64,000 nucleotides of DNA, from NCBI GenBank assembly GCA_015183035.1, contig JACZZP010000018.1, positions 1,860,001-1,924,000 of the forward strand, written 5' to 3'. This document shows positions 45,009 to 58,514 of the stretch, piece by piece. This DNA comes from Meloidogyne chitwoodi (taxonomy: Eukaryota; Nematoda; Chromadorea; Rhabditida; Meloidogynidae). Made by a program: the position numbers and the translations under genes. The notes beneath the pieces were generated by a model, which saw only the letters and a list, made by a program, of their open reading frames with translations, was not told the DNA's origin and did not search any database. Every line of letters starts with the position of its first letter. Position 1 is the first letter of the stretch.

Positions 45009-46799
45009 TTAATAAAAAGGAGTTGATGAAAATTTAAATTTCATGATCACATTTTTCTTTAATTCTATAAATTTGAAAAGTTCACCTTCAAAATCTTTCT
45101 ATTATTATACCAAAATGAATATTTAGAGCTCTAATGGTTGATAAATGACTGTAAATGAAAAACGCCCAAAAATTCACCAAAAATATTTAAAAATTCCATC
45201 AAAAAATCTTTAATCAAATTCTTTGTCCTTCTTTTCAACCTCTTGGAATTTAAAATGCTAAAAATGTGTGACGCGATTAAAAACACAAATAAGTATTGCA
45301 ATGAAATTTATTAATTTGGCGAAGGACTTTAAGTGCAAAAAATTAAAATGGAGGCCGTAAATCCTGTCCCGCATCGATTTAAAAAACCCGATTTTGCCGG
45401 TATCTCGATGTCTGACTAAACTTATTGTTAGAAATTAGAGAGTGAAATTTTATTAGATGTACATATAGAGAAAAAGAGTACATAAAGCTTAAGTAGGTGT
45501 ATGACTGAATTTTTATAAGAGAGTACAACTTATTAGAGAGACATAGAGAAAGAGATAGAATTTTCCATAAAAATTAAAAGCCAGTGTGTTGCTGAGAATT
45601 TATTGGCCGATTTGTTGCGAGTGAATATTATAAATGACTATACTGTAATTAATTGAAATTTTTAAGGGTTCAGGAGCCTGTATCTCGACTTCTATACTAA
45701 ACTTTTGATAACTGAATAGCTCCATCGATTCAGCTTTTCAAACTCTTTCGAATGAAAGATGTCTCAGCTCGATCTAAAATGTAGAAAAAAAGCTTAAAAA
45801 TCCAGTTTTGTCATTCTTCCACACAATTTTTGAAATTTAGGCCCATTTTTCTCGATTTATTTCCATAGTTTTTTCTTCCATATCGACTAGTTTTTCGAGC
45901 TCTTTCCAATGATATAAGTCTCGTCCAAGTAATTTTTTAAATCTTTATCACCTTATCTCTTTTCTGCATAAATTATTATAATTATTCATTTTGGGGGCTA
46001 ATTTATTAGTTCTTCCGCTATAATATGTTTACATTATGCATAATCTGCGCGAAGAGAAAAAAATAAATTGCTAAACAATTTTTAGGTTTTGGTGTGCTTC
46101 TCGTCGTCCCACTTAACCGTTCGTTTTGCTGTCTCCTTCATTTGTTGTTATATTAGCAATAAAGAGGAAAAATAAACGTTCCTTTTTTCTAAGGGCTATA
46201 ACAAAAATTAATTGCTCGTTCGGCCAAATAAGCAAATTAAAGAAGAAAAGGGGGTTTTTCTTGGGGGATTGAAATGGTTTTAGAGGTAAAGGGGTTACAG
46301 AAAAGAAAAATGAAAGGGACAAGGGACTGCGTCGTCGTTTCTTAAAGTTGTGGCGTTCCAACCGGTTCCCCCAATTTTCTTTTCCAAAAATTATTCCCAT
46401 CCATCCTTTTTTGCCGTCCCACATTCCAATCATCCGGCAACAACACAAAAGTTTTTTTTTAAATATGTATGTACACCGTTATAATTTTACTCCCAAAATA
46501 TAAAAACTTATTGACAGAGTCTCCGCCTTTTTTCTGTTCTTTAACTTTTTTATCATTTGAGAAAAAGTAAAATGGCCTTAATAGAGAAGAAAATTCAAAA
46601 TAGTTTTGTAACCTTTCTATAATGATGACGCATTTTAAAACGGCCCTTAAAAGGCTGAGCTCAAATGCGGTATTCAGCCACAGTTGCGCATACTTCAAAA
46701 TTACAAGAGAGCAAAAAGCAAAACTTTCTCTCTTTAAAATTATTTTAAATAATTTAATTAAAATTAAATAAATTCATTTTTAATAAAATATTAGGAAAA
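45009..46799. other. Intergenic region of about 1.8 kb upstream of a collagen gene
   Basis: No supported gene. Two stretches share GTATCTCGA(T/C)...TACTAAACTT-like wording (about 45,400-45,430 and 45,682-45,710), and several TCGAGCTCTTTCC and TCGATCTAAAATG-like segments (45,700-45,920) suggest an old dispersed repeat. An open frame at 46,113-46,448 (minus) has no recognisable domain. The end of the region should hold the collagen promoter. Confidence 0.45.
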
Positions 46800-48051
46800 A
46801 TGGATTCAACTGCCTCATACGATTACGATAAACAACAGTTGAGGCGAGAAGCTGAATCTTTGCGAGCACTTGCCATTTTTGGCGTTTGTCTTTCAACAGT
46901 AGCTACATTAATTTGTGTAATGTCCATCCCACTTTCTTCTTTATATTTTCAACAAATGGGTTCTCAATTACAAGGAGAACTTGATTTTTGTAAATCAAGG
47001 AGTGGAAATATCTGGCAAGAGGTATCATTTAGGAAGAATACAAAATACAAATTTTAATACCTTTCATTAGGTGACACGAACTCAAGTTCTTTCTGCACCA
47101 ACTAGCAGAGGACCACGTCATGCTCGTCAAGCAGGTGGTGGTGGTGGCGGTTTTGCTTCTACAAGTGGAGGTGAATGTTGTGGTTGTGGAGTCTCTCCAC
47201 GCGGACCACCTGGACCTCGTGGTGAAGCAGGAAAGGATGGATCTGATGGACGACCTGGAGCAAATGGAGAGCCAGGAATTGACGGTAAATCCTTGAAAAT
47301 GGCAAAATTAATAAAAAAATTTTAGCTGCACCACCACCCGCTGTATTTCTTGCTGAGCCATGCCAAATTTGCGAACCACCAGTTCACGGACAAGCAGGAC
47401 CAAGAGGTTCACCAGGATCTGACGGAAAGGAAGGAGAACCAGGAATTGATGGAGATGGCGGACCTCGGTAAAAAATATGGAAAGAATAAAAACCCTAATT
47501 TTTATTTTTTCTAGTGGCCCACCCGGACCAGAAGGACCTCCTGGACCAGATGGAGAACCAGGATCAGATGGTAAGAAAATTAATATAGATATTAAATTAT
47601 TTTTCTAATTTTTCAGGTGAACAAGGTCCACCTGGAGAGCCAGGAATTGTCAAAGAAGGGCCCCCAGTTCAAGGACCTCCCGGAGAGTCAGGACCAGATG
47701 GAGAACCAGTGCGTCTTATTTTAAACTAAAAATTTCAATTTTTATACAAATTTATTCAGGGAGCACCCGGAGAGCCTGGAGCATCTGGCAAACCTGGATC
47801 GTCAGGTCCACAGGTAACGAAAATATTTATTTTCGACTAAAATATTCTTTAACATTTAACAATTTTCAGGGAGCCCCAGGAGATGGTGGATATCCTGGCC
47901 AGCCTGGAAAACCAGGAGCAAATGGACAGAAAGGACAAGGAGGACAGAAGGTTAAACAAACTTTTTAAAAATTTTAATTTTTTTAAATTTCCAGGGTCCA
48001 AACGGTCAATGCGACCATTGCCCACCTGCACGAACTGCTCCAGGATATTAA
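46800..48051 (+). CDS. Nematode cuticle collagen
   Basis: Structural collagen of the exoskeleton, made by the hypodermis. The N-terminal Col_cuticle_N domain includes a membrane segment ([20 protein letters not shown]) and [21 protein letters not shown] Gly-rich stretch follows a subtilisin/furin-type site (RGPRHARQ). The Cys cluster ECCGCGVS precedes the first Gly-X-Y block ([20 protein letters not shown]), a non-collagenous gap with C-x-x-C (PCQICEPP), and several more Gly-X-Y blocks with interruptions, ending [13 protein letters not shown]. Six to seven short introns, most placed between Gly-X-Y blocks. About 305 residues, typical for the family. The individual paralogue cannot be named. 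Confidence 0.95.
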
Positions 48052-48329
48052 GAATCAGAATAAAAAGAAGTTGGATGTAATAGAATGTTTGCGGTGGCGA
48101 GAGAAACGAAAAACACATCTCTGACTTTTTAATGCATTCAATTAGAGAAATAAATAATGTTTAACAAAGATTAGAGAAAAATAATATTTTTAGCATAGTA
48201 TTTCCTTTCTACGTCCATTACCGCCTGCACAAACTTTACGACTAGAACTTTGCTCATTCTTTTGCACTCTTTTTTTTCTTACTGCCTACCTTACTCACAA
48301 TCAGAGGTTAAGCGAAAATACCGAAACAG
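48052..48329. other. Collagen 3' flank
   Basis: Contains the probable 3' UTR of the collagen gene (AATAAATAATG near 48,149). Nothing else seen. Confidence 0.4.
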
Positions 48330-48640
48330 GCCAGCTCAGTGTTGCCATTTCAGTGTTAGCCAGCTCAGTGTTAGCCATTTCAGTGTCACCGTTAAGGCTA
48401 AAAATCTCATAAGAAATCGGACCCGGATCGGGCCCGGAACCTTGATTTTATCAGAAACTAACATTATTTGTTCTTATTATTTTTTTACTAAAATTCCGGT
48501 CTTAGATGTCGGAACTTCTGTACTGGTATTAACTGGCCCAACACTGAAATGGCTAACACTGAAATGGCTCAACACTGAGCTGGCTAACACTGAAATAGCC
48601 ACTGAGCTGGCAACACTGAAATGGCAACACTGAGGTGACC
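48330..48640. repeat. Fold-back element built of 15-bp CAGTGTT/AACACTG subrepeats
   Basis: The left arm (48,330-48,390) is a tandem series of GCCAGCTCAGTGTTA and GCCATTTCAGTGTTA units. The right arm (48,538-48,640) is the complementary series, TAACACTGAAATGGC and TAACACTGAGCTGGC, with one or two extra units. The outermost blocks are GTGTCACC (left arm, inner end) and GAGGTGACC (right arm, outer end). The centre of about 150 bp contains a GC-rich piece, GACCCGGATCGGGCCCGG. No coding capacity. The alternating two-type units on both arms suggest arm growth by unequal exchange or a complex-satellite MITE. Confidence 0.8.
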
Positions 48641-49758
48641 CCTACCGCAAAATACATATTGGAGTCCGAAAACAAAAATTGTTCCAAAATAGAAAGTTCG
48701 CTTCAACTTTAGCCTTATAAACCTTATTTCCCATTGAAAATTATTGAAGAAATTATTATATTCTCAAAATTTTTTGTCTTAGAATTATTCAATAAGGCAT
48801 ACTCGTCTTTTTTTGTAAATATACACGTTTGAAGAAACCTTTTCAACATATTTAAAAACTATTAAGTACCTGTTATAAATTTTTGTAGATATAATCAATA
48901 CATTTTTTGAACCGTTTTGTTGTTATTTACAATTTTCTCCAACTTTTTCCAACATTTTTTGTTGCAACAAAAACAATTTAAAAAATAATCTTTAATCAAA
49001 AAGAGAAACACACATTTTTTCTTTTATTTGCGATAATAATTTTTAAGGGGGGAAAAATAAAATGATTTAATTATAGTTAAATTGGAAATAATTTTAAATT
49101 GGACTAAAAAAAATTTTTAAAAATAGAAACTAAAAAAATAAGATGAAAGGAAAAAAAAAGTTAAAAATTAATTTTAGAGAAAATGGCCAATTGAATTCGA
49201 TTAAAATATAAAATTTTAGGAATACTCCTGAGTGAATACTTTGAATTTATTTACAACAAAAAGTATATAAAATAAAAGGAACTGGCAGGGAAGTGAATTT
49301 AAGAAAATTTTTTTTAAAGAATTATCTATTTTAATTATGTGTAGAACAGCAGCATGATTTTGATTATAAAGAGGTATGTTTTATAAATTAATCAAGTGAT
49401 AACTTTTTAATATATTCAAGTAGCAAAGAATTTAAAAATATTTTCTGAATTAAAAAAGGCGGAAAATGATACAATCAAGAGGTCATTTATGAAGTATTTA
49501 CGTTTTTTTATTTATGTATAAAAATTAAAAAAAATAATGAAAGAATTCTGGGCAAATATTTTGGTCAGTTTACATATATGTTAATTTTTAGCTCAATAAT
49601 TAATAAAGCTATTTGTAATTAATATAAATATACGTGATAAACATAATTTTTAGCATATCATTGAAGGTTTTGCCTGTAAATGTTTAATTTTAAAAATTAA
49701 ATTGAAAATAACATATATCCCATCCCGTAAAAATCATATTTTTGATTTAAAAAAAATT
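48641..49758. other. Gene-free AT-rich stretch
   Basis: About 1.1 kb up to the UTX stop codon. No exon, RNA gene or palindrome recognised. The right end probably holds the UTX 3' UTR. Confidence 0.5.
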
Positions 49759-52700
49759 TCAAACCGATTGAAGTTGAAATCGATCAAATATTAATTGTAA
49801 CTCTTCAAAAGGATATTGCTGTAAAACAACATATTCATCCAGATTATTTCTTCGAGCACATTTAAAACAAAATATTTTCCATTTTCCACTAATTTCTTTC
49901 ACAAAAAGTATATTGAACACTTCAATTTCACACAAATGACAATAATGGGCACCTAAATTTATTTTTTAAATTAAACAAAATAAAAAAAAAAGAACAAACA
50001 TTCGCCTTTTTGCTTTTGTTGCATTTTAACAGGGCTCTTCATGGCTGTTCCCACAAAGTCCACAAGCATTTGACAATAAGCCAAAGAACGAATTAGCATA
50101 TTTTTTATATTATTATAAAGTTTTTGGTTGCTAAAACGAACATCTTTTGCAAGTGCCCAACAAAGATGTTGCATTGGAACTAGTGAACGATAGGACTAAA
50201 AATAAAAATTTCATGACCCTGGTTTAATTTAAAAAAAATAAAACTTTTAATTACATTTAATCTATTCCACTCATGAGCTGTTAACGCCATATCGATTTGG
50301 TTGGCAGTCATTGGGCCAACATTCCAAGCAACATTATTGCACCAACCTTTAAATACAACAAATATTTTATAAAAAATATAAAAAAAAACCTGTAGATTGA
50401 ACCCAATGAACACAACCTCCATTAACCCAGACAACATCACCGGCACGTTGAGTAAATCGATAGAATGGCAAATCTGCCTTAATTAAATCTGCTACGCCTG
50501 GCCACCATGCTCCTCGAAGAAAATCAATATCACGTCTAAAAATATAAGGGTACTAAAAATTTAAAATTATAACAAGGTTAAATGGAAAAAAAGTGAAAAA
50601 TTGGGGCTCTAAAATTCAAATACCTCTATAAATTAAAATTAAAAAAAACAAACTCTTTGCACATTCTAGCCAAAGTGGGCCAATATTCATAAGGAACACC
50701 AAACCATTCACATTCTCCAGGCCCAATATTAACATTAACACTCGCAAAAGAATTATTTTCTAAATGTCCAGGCGTTCTACATCCAGGAACTTTTAAATAT
50801 AATTGAACTGTATTCATTCCAAAAACTGTATGTCCCAAATATGATAACATATTACTTGCGGAAGATATTCGACAAAATGGGGGAAGTTTATTTAATTCCT
50901 ATAAATATTTAATTTTAAAACATAACCAAAATAAGTTCAAAAAAAACCTTCAAACACTCAGATCATTTACCAACCCAAAAATTAAAAAAAAACCTTTAAT
51001 TGCATAGAAAATTTCTTTTCATCAGATAAATCAACATTAGTTCCAAATTTAATAATTTTATGTTCTCTTTCAGCACTGCCATTATTTACAGAATTTATTC
51101 TATTACTATTTGGAGTTCCACTACCAATTATTTTTCGTTGTTTTTTGCTTGGAATTGGAGATATATCACTACAAGTAACATTTTCAGGTAAAATAGAAGA
51201 GGAAGAACATGAAGGTGCTGATCCATAAAGTTTTGGATTTGCTTGTCTTAGTTTCTCTGTTTCTTCTTTAAGTGAATGTTTAAATGATTCTGCCTGGTAT
51301 TGACCAAATCTACTAATTGTTGTAAAACTCTTGCTACTTCTCTGAAAATATTTTTTAGAAATTAAAAAAAAATAAAATAGAAAAAAAAATTAGACATAGC
51401 ATAATTAATTTTTAGATTTGTTAATACTAATGGACCTTTGATGTAAATTCAAAAATAAAAATAACTTTGCTTACAATGGACCATGTAGGATTCCCCATGT
51501 GGTCAACATTAACATCATATGGCATCTTGTATTGGGTTCTTACTTCAACCTAAATAAATTTAGCTCAATGGCATTTTTAAATAAAATAAACCTCATGATC
51601 TGCCGCAGTTTGAATAAGAGTTTTAGTTGAAAATTGACTCAAATCAACTTTTAATGCCAACGTTAAACCATGAATAAGTACAATTGGTTGAGTATAACAA
51701 AACCTTTGTAATTCAATTGCCATAGCTTCTCTTTGATTTTCAACAAGAACAACAGGAGTTTTTAATAATAAATTTTCCTTGCAAGTAGAATTTGAATTTG
51801 ATGGTGGTACTGGCTCTTTGGGAGGAGGAAAATTTTCATCAAAAATAGGCTTGTATTCTTCAGGTTTTGAATGACGCTTTTTACCTTAAAGTAAGAAAAT
51901 TTATTTTTGAAAAATCCTTCATTTATCAGGACCACAAATTAAAAAAACTTACACATATCAAGCACTTCTGTAGAGGTAACAGTAATAGGCAAATGAACAG
52001 GAGCAAGTAATGAAAGATTAGGAGGTAATTCCAGAGGATTTGATGTAGACGAGATACGTTCTTCCTGAATATTTTGTTGATGATGATGAGGTCCAGGTGA
52101 TGAAAAAGAATGTTGATAATTATGGCTTGTAGATAGAGGTTCTTCTTTTGGTGAAAGCATTGATGAAGGTAAAGGAATATGGTTGCCGTGAGCTGGAGAA
52201 ATTTCGACAATTGGAGATTTTTTTTGAGGTTGACTAAAAGAATCAGAAGGTTTTGTATCAGGTGAGCATTTCTATAAGTTTAAAAAATATTATAAAAAAA
52301 TTTAATTTTTTACAAGTCAAAGACGCATTTAATTAAAATGTTTAATAAGAATATTCACCTGTTCTTCCTCCAATATTATTGTTTCATCAACGTACTTTGT
52401 TGTTGAAGTCCCCTCAGGCGGCGTGTCACTCATCCTTTGCTCTAGCTCATGAAGTAATGTGCTCTGAAAATAAAAATAACTAAAAATACGTTAATCTCCC
52501 TATGAGATAAACAAAAGACACATGTTAAAAAATAAACACTAAATATAATTATATTATTATATGGTAGACATTTAAATTTAGTTTTTGAGTTTCTTATCAT
52601 TTTCAAACAGATATATTTTATAAAAATACGACGTATTAAATATCGAAAATGAATAAAATCATTGATTTTTTGTATCAAATATAAACAAACCTCGTGTACT

Positions 52701-55700
52701 TCCAATTGATCCTGGTTAAGTTTAAGAATTTGCATAATTTGTCTCTGTGTTGGTGTCAATGAGCGTTCGTCAGTGTCGCTTTTCATTGAACTAGAAATCA
52801 AATCGTGCATATTAAAAAGGATAGAGCCTTCACGATATTTGTTTTCTTGTTGCTGTAAATTTAAAAAAATGTACATAAAATTTTTAACGGTTTGCTTACA
52901 TGTAAATAAAATATATCTTTGAAGATAAAAATTATTATACAAAAAAAGAACAAGTTAAAAAGAATTATGAAATGTATGAATTTAATTTTTTAAATAGAAA
53001 AACAAATCTAAACTAAAATTTAAAAAAAAAAGATTGAAAATTTTGTTTTATATTTTTTTAATATTTTATTAAGCAAAAATAAGAATGTGAACTTTTTACG
53101 TAATTATTAAATAAGAAGATTATATATAAAGCAATTATTAAATTTTAAGCAAAAAATGTTCAACAGAAAAAAGGGATTTAATTATTATTTAGAAGTGAAG
53201 ATGTAACATGCATAAAAAGTGCCAGTAAGTACTGAAAAAAAAAATTAGTTGTTATTAGCTACTAATCTATAGAGTACAGGAAAATAAATGCGTAAGTTAA
53301 AATACAAAAAATAAAATTTTAATGAATTTTGTGTTAATAAAACAATTTAAAAAAAATTAACTTAATAAAGTATAACAAAACAATAAAGACCCCAAAATAA
53401 AGGTTTGCCACTGGATAAAAATTTCATTGAGTTTTTCTAAATGAAATTGACATAATTTAAAAATGCCGTGAAAATTTTTTTTTTAATAAAAATGTCCGCG
53501 CAAATGAATTAAGCACGAGACTAAAAGAAAAATTTTTAAAAAGCCATTGCAGTATATTTTTTATAATAATAAATGTACAAAGAATAAAATAAAAAAAAGG
53601 TAATTATCAGTACAGCCTATATTTAATAATTATTTTAGGAATAAACTTATTTTAAAAAATAAAGAATTAAATGTGAAAGGTACAAAATTTTTAAAATTTT
53701 GCAAAATATAAAAGATTTATTTAGTCTAATAGAGTATTTGTATTTTCGATGAGAAAAAATTAAAAAATTAGTGAAGATATCAAAAAAAAGGTTTAAAGTA
53801 TTTTAACAAAAGAGCTATTTTAAAATAAAAAATGTAATGTTAATTTTCTTCTTAAGATTAATATAGTTAAGACCCTAATTAAGAAAAAAATGAAAAAATT
53901 TTAATCATTTTTAAAAAGTAAAAAATATGTAAAAACTAAAGTGTGCCTGCGCCCTCATTGCTTAATTATATTTAAAGATAAAAATTTGCAAGTAAAGGAG
54001 AATGAAGGATTACCTCGCAAAAATTTAAAGAGAGGATTATGTAGAAAAATGAAAAAGAGAATTATAATTTTAAAAAATAATTTAAAAGCACGGCATGAGC
54101 ATACGTTCATACATAAAAAATAAATTAAAAATCATAGCTAAAAATATTAATGACGAATAAAATGCTTTTCAACTTATCGTAAATTATATAAATTAATTTT
54201 CTAGATTTTATTTACCTTTTTTAAATCCAAAAGTCGTTGACGGACTTGCGCGGGGATACCCAGTTGCCAGGCACTCTCGATAGCAGGCAATCTGAATTTA
54301 TTACATACATATGTGAATTAATAAAAAGAATTTTATTTTTAAAAGAAAGAAAAAATAGGTATATTCACGTGTCCCCACATTTATTTGAAAAAAAAATAAA
54401 AAAGGTATGATAATTGTTAATTCTTAATAAAATAACTGTGTTTGCAAATTATTACTTTTGTGATATTGGCATAAGATTTTTTTTGTTGAGGGATAAAATG
54501 TAAAAAACACGCGTTTTTTATGATGTCAAAAAAGTAAAAAAAAATAAAATACTTACAAGTCCAAACGACGATTTAATTGTTGTTGCAGCTGCTGATGCTG
54601 TTGTGAAAGTAAAGTGTAATTAGCAGGCCCACCAATTTTATTGAATTCTCGTTCAATGACAAGGATTCTACAACGTAGTTGATCGGGTGGTTCTAAAATT
54701 ATAAATAATATAAAAACTTATTTAATAATTGAATGTCTAAAATAAGTAAAAATTTTTAAATTAAAAATCTCAAATTAGAATGGTTAAATTATAATACATA
54801 TTATTCATTTTAAAATAAATTTCTATACTTTACTCCTCGAAAATTTAAATAAGTTAGAAATATAAAGAACAAAGAATTTAATTAATTTAAAAATTTCCTT
54901 CTCTTCCTCTATTTAAATAAATTTGGACTATAAAATTTTATTGATTTTCCAACTCTACAAATTTTTGTAGATTTAGCTTTAAAATTTAAACATTTATCTC
55001 TATTCAGAATATTTTAAATATAGATTAAAAGTAAAATTAGTTCTAAATATAGAATTTTTAAACTTAAGAAGAGAAAAATAAGTAACCTGGATTTGCTTGT
55101 AATGCTTTTTTGAAACAGAAGAGCGTATCCTTATATTGACGATGTTTTTCGTAAAGTTGACCAAGATCAAGCCACGCAGCGTAGTGTTTGTCGTTTAATT
55201 GAACAGAACAAGCAAATGACTAAAATAATTTATGAGTAAATTAAAATATTTTTTTAAACCTGTAAAGCGTCAATTGGTTGATTTTGCTGTTGATATAAAA
55301 CTGCAATAGATCGCCAAGTGTTTGCGTCCGATTCGTCACTATCAATGGCAGTTCGATAGCTTACAAAGGCATTTTGCGCGGCTTGATCCTAAAAACTATG
55401 TAACATAAAATTATATTTTTATTAAATTATTATAGACTTGCGATTAATTATTATTTAATATTCTGAGTGTGTACTTTAAAAAATTGCTATTAATCATCAA
55501 GTAGGTTAGATAGGAATTAAAAATGGAAAAAGAGTTGCGCGAGACGATGGAATTATTATGTCAATATTTTAGAAAAGAAAAAATAGAAAACAACAAAAAT
55601 TTTTTTAAACAAACAAAATGACGAATAAAAAAAACTAAATTATGGAAACATTAAAAAAAAATTATTTTTTTTTAACCAGAAACTATTAGAAAAGGCATTT

Positions 55701-58514
55701 AAAAATGGAAAAATTTGTTTAAAATCGCTCTTAATGCAAGCAAGAAATAAAGTAAAAATACCGCATTATATCTTGGAGTTTGAGCTCTCTGCTGCTGTTG
55801 ATTTGAATTTGAACCGTGCTGTTGTTTATCTCCACAATTATTTTCTAATAATGATTTATTAACTAAACGGGTCTGTTCGCTATAACAAAGTCCTAGATAA
55901 CAATTTGCCTTGCTATCTGCCGGTTGCAATTCCCTGGCTCGTTGTAATAAAGCTTCCGCTTCTTTTAACTTTTGAAGTCGAATTTCTTCTCGCGGTTCGC
56001 GTTCTCGTGAACATAGACTTATCCAACCTATTTTTTAAATTAAAAATATATTTGAAAAAGATATAAACCAAGACGAGCGTAAATAGCAGAGAGAAGTTGG
56101 TTGCTTAAAGGCACAATGCCACGATCGTGATCATACAATAAACGTCGATATTCCTCAACAGCTCTTCGAACTTCACCTATATATACAAGCTAAAACTAAT
56201 CAGAATTTTTATAGATAATCGAAACATGATTTATATAAAATAATAAACTAAACCTGCAACGTCCAAACAATGTGCAATTTGAAAACGGAGAAAAAACTTC
56301 GGCAAAAGTAGCAACTCTTTTGTATCTTCTAAGGCAATATTCAAATGCTTAAAATTTTTTAAAATATTAATTAAGAAAATTACATACTTTTAAAGCTTGA
56401 GGAAAATTGTCAAGTGCTTTGAAGCAAAGACCTAAAAAATAAACAAATTTAAGTAAATTACAAAAAATACCTAATCGAGCGTTGACTTCAGTAACAACTT
56501 CAGAGTATGGATGCGTAAAAAGCAATTGACAAAAAAGTTCAATTGCTCTAAAAATAAAATTAAACTAAAAAAACAAAAAATGTTGTTTTTGCTTTTTTTG
56601 ACAAAATTTTGATAAAAACATGAGAAAAAATTTTCGACGTTTTAGATCTAAAATTGGTCAAAACCGGAAGTTTCCTCTTAGAAATGTTCTTATACTTCAC
56701 TCAAGCAAGGGTAAAAAATGAAAAAAAAAAAGCGAAGGTGACCTGCAAAAAGTTAAGCCAAAATCTAAAAAAGAGGCAAAAAAGCGGGTGGGGGCGATGA
56801 GAAACGAGCAGAAAAAACATTGGAGAGAGAAAGCTTAAATTTGTAGAAAATTAGTGAAAAAAATAAATAGAATATTATGAAAGGACGGCATAGTAAAATG
56901 TAGGGAGCATCAAAATAAAAAATTTTTGTTGGCTACATATAAAAGAAAATCAATAGAACAGCAATAAAACGAGTTGATGTAAGGAAATAAAAGGGTCAAT
57001 TATAATAGACTTTCTATTTTTGAGAATTTTAAATTTTCATTTTTTAAAAATGCTAAAAAAAAGTTTTATGGTCAAATATTTAAAAAGTTTGTTTCTTGGG
57101 TAAGAAATAAGGTTTGAAAGAATGCAAAGTGACAAAAAGCAAGGTCGAAGTAAAGGTTTCGAGGATATAGTGATTATTAATATCCATTTAATTTATTTTC
57201 AGAGAAAAATATGGAAGATGCACTTACTACTAACCTAAAGATTCTTGCACTTTGATGGAGGAAACAAGTGTAATACGCAATAAAAAAGTTAAAGATTCTC
57301 ATAAAACAAAAAATTTGGTAAAAAAGCAGCAGCCAATTTAATATAAAGAGAAACATTTAAGGCAAAACTAGCCATTTCCTTATATTTATTATTCTTTTCC
57401 TATGTCATTTTCTGCGCGAGGTTCATCGATATAAAAGGATAAATGAAGCGATGGAAATGAAAAGATGACCATCGTTCTCTGTGTTTTAAACAGACACTAC
57501 GAAAAATAAAGCTTCTTATGTAGGACCTATTTCTGACTCGGCGCCAGAAAAAGGTCAATGAGGTTTGGATGGGTTTTTGGTTTTTGAGTGAATGAATTGA
57601 AGAAAGGGCAAGAGTTCCTTGCCACATTTGGTGGATCGGACTAAAAATCTTATACATATACAAATAAAATTAAAAATATCAAAATACTAAGGGAAATCAA
57701 GTAGCTTGAGGCATGCTTAAGAAATTAGAAAAATGTTAGTTTAAAAACTCACGGATGATAAACTCGAAAGTGATAATAACACATTGCAAGCCCATATAAG
57801 GCTGCTGGATCCTTCCAAAAGTCATCCTTATTGTATTTATATGCCTTTTGATAAGCAGAAAGAGCTAAAAAATATTTATTTATATTTATTTTTATAAAAA
57901 AACCTCTTGCAAAGTCTTCAGCTAATAAATTTATATGTCCCAATTTAAGATAGATTTGATAAAAGCGATAATTCTCTAAAGGAGTTTTACATCGTCCAGA
58001 GGCACGACTTCTAATTGCCCTAACCAGTTCCTTCTCAACAACTAAAATTTTATAATAAATTATAAGTTTATGTACTAACATTCATTAGAAAAAATCGATT
58101 TCGCTTAAAAAATCTTTTAAAATTCGATGGTCATTTTTTGAATAAGGCGACGAAACTTTTCTATACTTAGGATTCAGAAAAATGGCATTACTCGTAAAAT
58201 CATATCAGGGTACACTTCTAGCAGAGAGATAGATGGTGCTCCTGTTGACCATTATTAGCTCTAGACCTTTTTTCAATACTTTTCAAATTATTGATCTAAT
58301 GTAATTTAAAAGAATAAGCTAAATTCAATCTGATTTATGATAGGTTTTCAAACCTTTAAATTTCCGTGCCAACTGTTCAGCACCTTCAGGAAAAGGATCA
58401 AGCAAGCTACGAGTGGTTGTGAATTTTACAAAATTGAAACTGAAAAATAAAACATAAAATAAAATCTATTAAGAAAAATAACCTTGAATAATTAGACGGA
58501 GATTCGTATGTCAT
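49759..58514 (-). CDS. utx-1: UTX/KDM6 histone H3K27 demethylase (TPR + JmjC)
   Basis: KDM6 enzymes remove methyl groups from H3K27 and work with MLL/COMPASS complexes in the nucleus. The start at 58,514 gives [23 protein letters not shown] repeats follow from about 58,060 to 55,080 ([84 protein letters not shown]). The middle is low-complexity and Ser/Pro-rich. The JmjC domain includes [20 protein letters not shown], the Fe-binding TPGHLENN (HxE, about 50,760) and [19 protein letters not shown] (second His, about 50,407), so it should be active. The C-terminal zinc domain has [15 protein letters not shown] and FKCARR. The gene covers 8.8 kb because of two introns over 1 kb (about 52,960-54,210 and 56,550-57,750); most others are short. 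Exons in the low-complexity middle are the least certain. Confidence 0.92.

Noticed and set aside
46113..46448. 111-codon open frame on the minus strand
   Set aside because: No recognisable domain; Phe/Pro/Lys-rich with no splice partners, in the probable upstream region of a collagen gene.
53941..54123. 60-codon plus-strand frame within a UTX intron
   Set aside because: Short, Lys-rich and without any domain or splice signal; probably chance.
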